Shown piece by piece: positions 32,272 through 41,938 of a stretch of DNA of 64,000 bases. The notes beneath the pieces are model-generated. The model was not told the origin of the DNA. It searched no databases and saw nothing but the letters and a program-made list of their open reading frames with translations. This DNA comes from Taxillus chinensis (lineage: Eukaryota > Streptophyta > Magnoliopsida > Santalales > Loranthaceae), in NCBI GenBank assembly GCA_023512835.1, contig CM042089.1, positions 48,475,504 to 48,539,503 of the forward strand, written 5' to 3'. Position 1 is the stretch's first letter, and every line of letters starts with the position of its first letter. A program made the translations under genes and the position numbers.

Positions 32272-34500
32272 ATGCTTAGAAGTGGGAAAGAACTACTAGC
32301 TGGAGAGAAAAAAGTCGAGCCAACCAAGGAGGAGTCGGAACAGTATGCCCAGGAGGAAGCTAAGGAAGGAGATGCTGAGCAGCATAAGGACCAAACAAAA
32401 AAGGTTGGGAGTAGTCAACCGACAATCCGTCATCCTGAAGTTAGCTCTCCCGTTCCGTATAAACCTCCTTTGCCGTATCCTCAAAGGCTGAGGAAACAGA
32501 AATTAGATGCTCAGTTCCAAAAATTCTTAGATGTATTCAAAAAGCTGGAGGTGAACATCCCATTCATAGAAGCCTTGGAACAGATGCCTGGATATGTCAA
32601 ATTTTTAAAGGATCTACTGTCCAAGAGGAGAAGCTACACTGATTGTAAGATAGTGGCTCTCACAAATGACATTAGTGAAGTGGTGCAGCACAAGCTACCG
32701 CCCAAGCTTAAAGATCCGGGTAGTTTCACGCTGACCTGTACCATTGGCACCTCGCAATTGGAGCAAGCCCTATGTAATTTAGGGGCGAGTATAAATCTGA
32801 TGCCAATGTCCATCTATCGGCGACTGGGCTTGACTGGAATAAAGCCCACTTCCATATCTTTACAATTTGCTGATCGCTCAATAGGAAAGCCGGCGGGCAT
32901 CATTGAAGATGTTTTAATCAAGGTGGATCGCTTTATCTTCCCAATGGACTTTGTTGTATTGGAAATGGAAGAAGATAAAGGAGTCCAATTGATTCTCGGA
33001 AGGCCATTCCTGAGTACTGGAAGGGCCTTGATCGATGTAAACTCAGGGGAGTTGACGCTGCGTGTGGATGAAGACGCAGTGGTGTTCAACATGGAGCGTT
33101 CAATGCGCAAGGCAAATGATCATTCTAGCTATTATTGGATTGATCAGATTGCTGAATTCGTGGACAGCTACTTTGAAGAGAGCTTGATCACTGGAAGCTT
33201 GGATCACGAATTGCAACAGGTGGATTTTGCGGAGGTGGAACCGGAAGAGACTTATGAAGTGCTGAAAGAACAAACTGAGCAGCAGCCTTCCTCAACTGAA
33301 TCCTCAGCAATCACGGAACCCTTGCCAGTTCTGAAGCAACCCCCAGAACATCTGAGGTACGAGTTTTTGGATACACAAGGGCGTTACCCTGTGATAGTAG
33401 CTGCGTCCTTAACAGTAGAAGAAACCAGACAGCTACTAGAAGTCTTAAGGGAGCATAAGCAGGCCCTAGGGTGGTCTCTGGATGATATAAAAGGTATAAG
33501 TCCAGTGGTCTGCATGCACAAGATACTGATGGAGGAGTCTTATACTCCTACTGTAGAGCGCCAACGCAGGCTCAATCCTGCAATGAAGGAAGTCGTTGGC
33601 AAGGAGATTCTGAAGTGGAGGAAAGCGGGCATCATATATGCCATTTCAGATAGCTCCTGGGTTAGTCCAGTACAAGTGGTTCCCAAGAAGGGCGGCATGA
33701 CATTGATACGCAATGAGAAGAACGAGCTTATTCCATCCCGCACAGTGACCGGGTGGCGCGTGTGCATTGATTACCGCAAGCTGAATAAAGCCACGCGTAA
33801 GGACCACTTTCCGTTACCTTTCATTGATCAAATGCTAGATCGGTTAGCTGGCTACCCGTATTATTGTTTTCTGGACGGTTATTCTGGATACAACCAAATA
33901 GCAGTTGCCCCGGAGGATCAAGAGAAGATTACATTCACGTGCCCTTTTGGCACGTATGCTTTCCGGCGTATGCCATTTGGTCTTTGCAACGCACCTACTA
34001 CTTTCCAGAGGTGTATGATGGCCATTTTTCAAGGGTTAGTGGAGGACATTATGGAAGTCTTTATGGATGACTTCTCGGTATTTGGTTCAACTTTTTCCAT
34101 CTGCCTCAAAAATCTGGAAACCGTGTTAGTCCGATGCAAGGAAAAGGACCTGGTCTTGAACTGGGAGAAGTGTCACTTCATGGTCAAGGAAGGAGTCGTC
34201 CTTGGGCATAGAGTGTCCGCAGCTGGGATGGAAGTAGATAGAGCAAAGATCTCCACCATTGAGAGTCTACCTCCTCCCACTAATGTGAAGGGCATCCGGA
34301 GCTTTCTGGGTCATGCAGGGTTTTATCGGCGGTTCATCAAAGATTTCTCAAAAATTGCCAAGACCCTAAGCATGCTTTTAGAGAAGGATGTTCCTTTCAT
34401 ATTTTCGGAAGACTGCCTTCAGGCCTTTACAGTGCTGAAAGAGAAGCTCAGTTCAGCACCGGTGATAGTAGCTCCAGATCGGTCGCAACCCTTTGAGTGA
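32272..34500 (+). pseudogene. pol: Element F pol, protease and reverse transcriptase
   Basis: A 742-codon open frame. The gag-pol linker contains YPQRLRKQKLDAQFQKFLD, typical of Athila. The aspartic protease region (codons about 160-290) reads CNLGASINLMP, where Athila-type proteases have DLGAS: the catalytic Asp codon is AAT at 32776-32778, a probable G-to-A change that should kill the protease. It continues with LILGRPFL. The reverse transcriptase reads IIYAISDSSWVSPVQVVPKK, WRVCIDYRKLN, DGYSGYNQI and FMDDFSVFG (the catalytic Asp pair intact), then GHRVSAAGMEVDRAKI and the RNase H connection. A one-base deletion near 34497 (TTTGAGTGATG where TTTGAG-TTG-ATG is expected) ends the frame just before RNase H. 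Confidence 0.93.
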
Positions 34501-36217
34501 TGTGTGATGCGAGTGACTTTGCAATCGGAGCGGTGCTTGGGCAGAAACGGGACAAAGTTTTCAGGGCAATATATTATGCCGTCGCACACTCAATGAGGCC
34601 CAGCTCAATTACACTACTACAGAGAAGGAGTTACTTGTCGTGGTGTTTGCTTGTGATAAGTTTCGGTCATATCTTTTGGGCACTAAGGTCATTGTTTACA
34701 CCGACCATGCTGCCCTGAGATATTTGTTCAGCAAGAAGGATGCGAAACCCAGGTTGATCAGATGGGTTTTGTTACTCCAAGAGTTTGATCTGGAGATTAA
34801 AGACTTGAAGGGGACTTCCAACACTGTGGCAGACCATTTGTCAAGGCTGGAGCTAGGGGAAGGTAGTACACAAGGTGCTACTATTTCTGACACCTTCCCT
34901 GATGAGCAGCTCTTTGTAGCTGAAGCAAGGACGCCATGGTTTGCTGATATAGTGAACTACCATGCATGTGACTATGTACCTACAGAGTTTACTTATCAGG
35001 AAAAGAAGAGGTTCCTCTTTGATGCAAGAAGATACATTTGGGATGAGCCTGTTCTATACAGGCAATGTGCTGATCAGATCATCAGAAAATGTGTGCCAGA
35101 AGAGGAAGTGGACAGCATACTGAAGCATTGTCATTCATCTGACTATGCTGGCCATTTAGGAGTGCAAAGAACGGTGGCAAAGATCCTACAAAGTGGGTTT
35201 TACTGGCCAACCATATTCACAGACACATACACCTTTGTTAAGTCATGTGATCAGTGTCAACGAACGGGAAGGATTACAAGGAAGCAAGAGATGCCCCAAA
35301 CTGGCATTATGCCAGTCGAACTTTTTGACATATGGGGAATCGATTTCATGGGACCTTTCCCACCATCAGATGGATTTTCTTACATCCTTCTGGCTGTTGA
35401 CTACCTCTCAAAGTGGGTTGAAGCTATACCCACTAGGAAGAATGATGCTCAAGTGGTTACCAAGTTCCTTCGCCGCAACATATTTAGCCGGTTTGGAACA
35501 CCTAGAGAAATTATCAGTGATGAAGGGAGTCACTTCTGCAATAAACTTTTCGACAAGCTCTTAAACAAATATGGAGTTCAACATAGGCGCACCTTAGCCT
35601 ATCATCCACAAGCAAACGGTCAAGCTGAAGTTTCCATCCGTGAGATCAAGCACATTTTGGAAAAGATAGTGGGAGGCAACCGAAAAGATTGGGCTCTAAA
35701 ACTCGATGAGGCGTTGTGGGCTTATCGCACAGCATTCAAAACGCCCATTGGAATGTCTCCTTATTGTCTACTGTACGGAAAGGCCTGCCACTTGCCTGTT
35801 GAATTGGAACACAAGGCATTTTGGGCAGTTAAAAAGCTTAATATGGATCCCAATGTTACTGCTGACCTACGATTGCACCAACTAAATGAGTTGGAGGAAT
35901 TTCGCTTCAATGCCTATGAGAGTGCGAAGCTGTACAAGGAGAGGTTTAAGCTCCGACATGATTAGAAGATCAGCCCCTCTACTGTTGAACCAGGGCAGAA
36001 GGTGCTTCTCTTTAATTCCAGACTTAAACTCTTCCCTCGGAAGCTGCAATCTAAATGGATGGGGCCTTTCACTGTTACAAAGGTTTTTCCATATCTGAGT
36101 GTTGAACTCCAATCAACCTCTGGACAAATATTCAAAGTAAATGGTCAGTGTGTGAAGCCATACTACATGCAGGACCATGTTAAGGAGGTTGATCATTTCA
36201 CTCTGAGCACAACTTGA
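34497..36217 (+). pseudogene. pol: Element F pol, RNase H and integrase
   Basis: RNase H starts [14 protein letters not shown], with a second frameshift near 34590-34640. The long frame 34640-35965 then reads [19 protein letters not shown] and [10 protein letters not shown]. The integrase HHCC zinc finger is visible as [10 protein letters not shown] and CDQCQRTG. The catalytic triad is intact in IDFMGPFPP (Asp), IISDEGSHF (Asp) and [12 protein letters not shown] (Glu). TAG at 35963-35965 precedes a readable C-terminal tail (KWMGPFTVTKVFPY, VNGQCVKPYY) ending at 36217. Integrase would insert the cDNA copy; the core looks functional apart from the stops. Confidence 0.93.
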
Positions 36218-36250
36218 CAGCGGAGACGGTCAAGCTAAAGACCTAAACTC

Positions 36251-36274
36251 AGCGCTTCATGGGAGGCAACCCAT
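36251..36274 (+). other. AGCGCT + AGGCAA-loop hairpin after pol (element F)
   Basis: AGCGCT 36251-36256, arms ATGGG 36259-36263 and CCCAT 36270-36274, loop AGGCAA. It lies 34 bp after the pol stop. See the matching element at 17714-17737. Confidence 0.55.
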
Positions 36275-36683
36275 GGTGATTTCTCTTCTTTATTTTATTT
36301 TATTTTATTTTATTGGGATATTGTTATTGTGTGCTTTAACCCATAGTCTGTAGGGAGTGCATATCTGTTTTGTTTTAACTTTTATTTGCAGCATTTGAAC
36401 CAGGGCCTAGGCCCAAATTCCTTGATAGAGTTTCTTTATGCTTGGGCTTACTTGGGCCTGTGTATCAGAACTTCAACTAAATTTTCTCAGGCCCACATCC
36501 AAGCTCAGTTGAATTAAATCAGAGGGGCCCACTCCAATCTATTGCCAAACCAAGGAGATGAAGTTATGGATTATATGATGGTATTTTGGGCCCACTAACT
36601 GACACGTTTTTGTCCTTGGGAGATGGGCTACTAGTCTGTCAAATGTCAACAACATTGGGCTTCATTTAGGGTGTCAACCAGCT

Positions 36684-37153
36684 TGCCCGTGAGAAGCAGT
36701 ATGTCATGTTCACATCTATAATGAATCTACAGTTCATCCGTGACCTACAGGTGAAATTTGGACAAAAAAGGCCCTGCCCGTGAAAAGGCTTTTCGCGTGC
36801 ACAAGGGTAGAATGGTCCACTCGATCTGACATTTTACACAGAGGCAACTGGCATCTTCTAGACCCTTCTGAGACCTGCCCGTGAAAACTCTTTTCACGTG
36901 CACACCTACCTTCTTTGGTCTTTTCGATCTAAAATTTTGGTGGACGACAGCGGGAAGTGTCTAGAGTCATCCAAGCTCTGCCCGTGAAAACACGCTTTTC
37001 ACGTGCACACCTACCTTTGGCCAATTAGTCTGAAATTTCGGTGGGCGCTAGCTGGCATCTTCTAGAGTCTTCTTTGGTCTGCACGTGAAAATGATGGAAC
37101 ACTTTAAGAGGGTTATTTTCGTATTTTCCCCTTGTGGCGAATCACTATAAATA
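36684..37153 (+). promoter_or_regulatory. Internal promoter-like region before ORF3 of element F
   Basis: Tandem units of about 100 bp start at 36684, 36776, 36877, 36980 and 37081. Three of them carry a complete inverted repeat of the type GCCCGTGAAAA...TTTTCACGTGCAC; the first and last carry a half. The words (CGTGAAAAGGCTTT, CACGTGCA) are those of element F's own U3 hairpins. TATAAATA follows at 37146-37153, 91 bp before the ORF3 ATG at 37237. I infer a separate promoter for ORF3. CACGTG is the G-box core recognised by plant bZIP and bHLH factors. Confidence 0.65.
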
Positions 37154-37236
37154 GGGATGAGTTCCAAGCTTCAAACTCACATCTCATACTTTCTTCTCCT
37201 TTCTTGCTGAGAGCAAAATCCCTTCTCTGGTTAGTC

Positions 37237-39549
37237 ATGGTGCATACAAGGAGAGCCCGCCAAGGAGAAGGCAGTCCTGAAGCCTCTGCCACCTCTATGC
37301 CTTTGGCATTGAGAGATGCCGACACTATCTTCGTGGGGAATGTGCTTGATTGGGAGATCCTGGAGTCCTCCACCCTTGACTGGACTGAAGAAGTTATGAC
37401 CAAGCTGCAGGCGTTGGGACTGAGAAGGTTAGTATGCGCTCGCAGTGATTTGTATTACCCTGCCATGTTAGACTTTTATAATTCAGTCTATGTCAATGAG
37501 GAAGATGATGAGATAATTGTGGAATCTTAATTTCTATTTCCCCTGCTATGTTGAGAGATTGCTTTGATCTGCCAAATCCCATGCACGCAAAGCCTGCATT
37601 GACCTTAGGAGAATATGGTAGAGCTTTACAGTATAAAAAGGAATTTGGGAAACGTCGGCAATTTACGAAAAACGGATTTCACGGGAAATACCGTTGCCTT
37701 GCCAATTTAGTAGGGAGGTGCTTACTGTTACAAACTAGTGGCGTAGACTCAATCCCTAAATCCCATTTGGAGTTTATGTTTTGCATCGATCGTCAGTTAC
37801 ACATTGATTGGGCTGCGGAAATTTTTAAATTGTGGAAACGGGACATTCATAAATGTTTATATGGTCGACTACTTAGCATGCTTCTGCAATATCAATATGG
37901 TCATCTTAGTGCTCAAGTAGTCCCCACTGTTTTCCCGAATAACTTGCGGTTACGAGTTCTCCATCCAGAGGGTGCCTTAGGGGTTAGCTACAAGGGCAAA
38001 TGGGGAGATAGTATCCATGTCGCACCACAGCCTTCACGTCATAGCGTGCATATGGAGCGACCCACGGAGCAGTTTAGGGACACCTCCACTCCCATGAATG
38101 CCCGCCGACAGCACATTTTCCAGTTGACTGGCATGTACATGCAGTTCAATGTTCACAAGGAGGAAATCTACAATTTCTTCCAAGGCATCAGTGGCCAAGT
38201 TATCAGTGAAGTTGACGTTCTTAACTGGGCTTTCACTAATGGCCACATCACAAGACTTCAGCTGGATGAGCTGCTCGAGTACATCACTCAAGATCAACAA
38301 GCAACGTCTCGTCTATCTGCTCGACCATGGGAAGCCCCGGAGCCAACTCTTGCTGCTTCTTATGAAGACTCACGGAAGCAAACTGCTCAACTACAAGAGG
38401 CACAGGCGGAAACCGTTCAGGAGATCGGGCTGCTGAAAAAAAATCAAACTCTCATCCTTAAGGAGCAGAAGGAAGTCAAAGGGCTGCTCGGTAAGATCTG
38501 GAAAGCCCTGGGGAAGAAGAAGAAGAAAACTCCTACACCTCCTGTGGAGGAACCATTTGACGCACCATCACCTCCGGTACAGCAGCACGCTGCACATAGC
38601 GAAGAGACACCGGAATATCCCCAGTATCCGCAAGAGGCGGAGCCCTACACCGCTCCACCCTTCCCTCCAGCAGTTCCTGTTTATTTCACACCACCAGCAG
38701 GGCCCAGCTCTTCACAGGCCCTAGTTCCCTTAATCCAGCCATTGCAATGGTGGTCTGGCACATCATCAGAAGCTCCCCAGGAAGATAACCTCGGGGCGCC
38801 CATCTATATTCATCTTCATCCGGCCCTCTCCACTGTTGATGCCACAGCTGCTTTTCATCAGTTTACTTATGGAGACACCTTGCAAGCACGTTTTACACGT
38901 GATTCAGAAGTCTTCACGTCATCTTATTTGCAGCGTATCCTAGCTGATGAGTACTTATCTTCCGATGACATTGACTTATTCTGCCGTACGATGCGACACG
39001 TGGTGGAGGCTGAGCCCAACGACTACCCTATGGCTCAGTACACTTCTATCATGCTGTGCGAGATATATGAGCAGCCGTTAGAGGAGCATATCTTCTGCCG
39101 GCGGATGAATGGAGCAGCAGAAGGACATCGCTCTTGGCACCAGGTCCATGAGGTTCTTATACCGGTCCTCCTTGATCGACACTTTGTACTCTTGCAATTG
39201 GACCTGACTGTGGGCCATGCTGTCCTTTATGACCCGAGCCAAGCCCATGGGTTTTCCACACGCAAGAAGAAGCTTGTCCATGGTTTCTTGAAAAAAAATC
39301 AAAAATGCACTCAGAAAAGAAGGGCTATTGACATCCAAGTTTCCTCTGGTCCACTTCAATGAAATGGAGCTTCCCCAACAACCTGATCAATTCAGTTGTG
39401 GGATTTTTGTCTGCTATTATTTGATAGCTCTGTTGCAGCATAAGGATACTTGGGCGCTCACAGGAGAAACCTTGGCTGACTTTGTCGCACGTCTTAGAAG
39501 AATGGTGGCCCATGTTATCTTCTACTATAGCGTACCCACCAACCGGTAA
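37237..39549 (+). pseudogene. Element F ORF3: plant-transposon-like domain fused to Ulp1-like C48 protease
   Basis: Start MVHTRRARQGEG is chosen by its position after the TATA box. The N-terminal domain has SDLYYPAMLDFYNSVYV, ISPAMLRDCFDLPNP (after a one-base frameshift at about 37530), GFHGKYRCLANLVGRCLLL and DSIPKSHLEFMF, resembling the 'putative plant transposon protein' domain. Then a helical, Lys-rich segment (TVQEIGLLKKNQTLILKE to GKKKKKT, 38410-38530), a Pro-rich linker, and the C48 domain: LSSDDIDLFCRTM, HFVLLQL with candidate His at 39180-39182, VLYDPSQ with Asp at 39231-39233, a frameshift in an A-run near 39290, and QQPDQFSCGIFVCYY with Gln at about 39388 and Cys at 39397-39399. 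The ORF ends after YYSVPTNR at 39547-39549. No signal peptide or membrane span is seen, so it is not an envelope protein. The likely activity is SUMO-type isopeptidase, unproven. Confidence 0.82.
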
Positions 39550-40873
39550 CGCTCCTTTTCCTTTTACTTTTTCCATGCTCTGAGGACATCGCTTCGTTTA
39601 AGTATGGGGGGGTATTTCCCTTGAACCGGTTGCTTGTTTGTTTGCATGCATGTTTTGTTTTCATTTTTGTTATGTTTTGTTGTGACTGTATGTTTTGCTT
39701 GTGAGGTGCATGGCTACAAAGGCGTGTAATTTTGGTTGACTATACTGACCACCTTAGTATCTTGTTGTGATAAAGATGTTTCACTTGTTAAGGTGTGTTA
39801 TAAGTTAGTTGAGCATGTCTTTACTTTTTGAATGATATCACCATGATTTTGGAGCTGACATTTGAATAGTAAGCTGAGCATGTTATGTTAGGATGAGCTT
39901 TGTAAACCCTGAAGTTGAGTGCAGAATAGGCATATACTTTTTGAGAGCACCATTATCTTGCCTTTGAGTGTATTTTATGGGTTATTGGGTTACCAATTCG
40001 CTCTTAATCTTCATTACTAGCTATTTAATAGTTGGAGTTACTTAGGCATAAGAAGTACCTGTTTGTGCTCAGTGTTTGGTGTATGATGTTAGTGATTTCA
40101 GTATTTCAGCTCCGTTATTGTTTAAAAAAAAAACAAAAGGGCTTGTGTGAGGACAATAGCAGAGTGAATAATCCATCAAGGGAGAGCATAAAATGCAACC
40201 TTGTAAGGTTATTACTAAAAAGAATTGTGAAAAAAAAAACAAACAGAAACAGAAAAAAGTGGTTGCCCGAATAAAAGCCACAATGGCTTACTGTTTATAT
40301 GTGTTTTTGTTTTCGTGTTGCAGCCATAATGGCTAAGCTGTTTTCCTATGCAATTTGTGTCACAAATGTGAGCTTAAATCTTTAGCTCTAAGTGTTTATC
40401 AGTAAGTAGAATAGAGTGTGTGTTTTCCTTGACGAGCACATGGGGACCTCGCATGTTTACTTAGCAAAAACTTAATCAATAGCTAGTAGTGGGTGTAAGA
40501 GTAAACCCTTAGTTGTTAGGCATTGATAGTAGGGCTTGAGAGGAGAGAAAAGAAAGTGATATTTAAGTGAGGCTGCTCTAACCTTGGTGAGGACTTTCAG
40601 GGGGAGCTAAGTTCATTTTATCCTGGAATGTTTGCTTCTATCTGAACTGTTAGTAACGATATTACATGGTTGTTGGACTTGATAGTAAGGGCATGTTTTG
40701 ATTAACTTATGATTCATTTTTAGCTATTGGAATGTCTACTTCATCATGATAGAATTGTATGCCTTGGGAAACCATGCCTCTCTTGTTTGTTAGTTTATTC
40801 GTTCTATTCCGTTTGACTGTGTGTTTATTTCTTTTTGCTTGAGGACAAGCAAAGGTTCAAGTATGGGGGAATT
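39550..40873 (+). other. 3' noncoding region, hairpin and polypurine tract of element F
   Basis: No coding seen. It shares ordered blocks with D and G, including GAATGATATCACCATG, GCATAAAATGCAACCTTGTAA and AAAGCCACAATGGCT. It ends with the hairpin TTGCTTG-AGGA-CAAGCAA (40835-40852) and the polypurine tract GTATGGGGGAATT (40861-40873) directly before the LTR. Confidence 0.8.
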
Positions 40874-41680
40874 TGATAACGTGCGTTTATGCCGTTATCC
40901 TATGCCTTATATATGGTGTTTTAGCGTATGTTTTGTACCTATTTGCATGTTATTTTCCACATATTTGCTCTAACCCCTAGGAAGACCCTGTTTGGTGTAT
41001 AATGGTACTTTTTGAGTGTTTTTGGCAGATTTTTGAGCAACCTTTTCCCACACACCTTCGCTAGATCACTCCATACACTCAAGAGGAAGCTATAGGAAGA
41101 AGATGGAAGCAAAATGAAGGCAAAATCAAGGTGCACGTGAAAAGGCTTTCTCACGTGCATTCTCACGTGCAAGGATTTTATTGCATAGACGCCTTCTACA
41201 ACTCAAGAGGAAGCTTTTGAGCAAATTTGAGTCAAATTGGAGCTGCACGTAAAAAGGGTCTTCTCACGTGCATTCTCACGTGCAGGCATTTTTGTGCTCC
41301 CAATGCTGTGTTTTGTTGTTTTAATCATTTTCCTCTAAAGAACTGGGGTCAAATTTGGTGTAGTTTGAGTTTTATTGCGCCTAGAGCGTCGAATAGTGTC
41401 ACTAACCAAAACGACGTCGTTTTGGCCTCACACTTTTAGGGCACACCTTTGATACACAGGGGTTAGGGGCGAGTTTGAGCAGCCACAAAGTTTGGCAAGG
41501 GTGAGTTTAGCATGGAGTCTTGAGGTCGGAGCCTCTCTTGGGGTCTTTTTTGTCCGACCGCTTTCCGTTTTTTTTTCCGCCCCCTGGTTTTTCTTGTTTT
41601 CCTTGCCTTCTTAGCCCTTGCCTAGGTTGGACCCCTCCCGAATTCAATTTCACCTTCCCCCCCCATACCCCAATCTTCCA

Positions 41681-41714
<34 letters not shown>

Positions 41715-41933
41715 CTATTTTTTTTTTTTCAAGAAGTAAGATAAAGAAACACCCACCTTTGTCCAACAAAAATCAATTGTCCAGACATAAAATCAACTTG
41801 TTAGCTTAGTGCTTGCTGCTTAACAGCATTAGCTACCTCCCTGTGGGTTCGACAACCGGAGTCTTAATACTCCATTTTATTACTTGACCAGCGCACTTGC
41901 TGCAAAACCTATAGACACAATTTATACGGGTCA
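40874..41933 (+). repeat. 3' LTR of element F, internally rearranged (1060 bp)
   Basis: U3 (40874-41425) matches the 5' LTR closely, and the last 175 bp match its end. The middle is about 460 bp short and replaced by a garbled C/T-rich stretch, so the TATA region is missing. Confidence 0.9.
41430..41760. other. Suspicious C- and T-homopolymer stretch
   Basis: It contains a run of 31 C (41682-41712) followed within 6 bp by a long T run. Scattered words recall the 5' LTR (TGGGGTCTT, TAGCCCTTG). It looks like a sequencing or assembly error inside LTR F rather than biology. The proline-rich open frames across it are artefacts. Confidence 0.65.
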
Positions 41934-41938
41934 CCTAG

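Larger units (their letters stand above)
29050..41933 (+). mobile_element. Athila-like element F with C48-protease ORF3 (12,884 bp)
   Basis: Starts TGATAACGTGC, ends ATACGGGTCA, flanked by CCTAG at 29045-29049 and 41934-41938. Order: 5' LTR, tRNA-Asp primer site, gag, protease/reverse transcriptase, RNase H, integrase, hairpin, internal promoter-like region, ORF3 with a Ulp1-like protease, 1.3 kb noncoding, polypurine tract GTATGGGGGAATT, 3' LTR. It is the most complete element here, with only a few frameshifts and stops. The gene order up to integrase is Athila-like. The ORF in the 'env-like' slot is what distinguishes it. Confidence 0.95.

Noticed and set aside
37237..39549. ORF3 as a retroviral-type envelope gene
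   Set aside because: It occupies the env-like slot, but no signal peptide or transmembrane helix is visible and the C-terminus has protease-type motifs.
41520..41744. Open frames with long proline runs
   Set aside because: They are translations of the C-homopolymer stretch in the damaged 3' LTR of element F, probably a sequence error.
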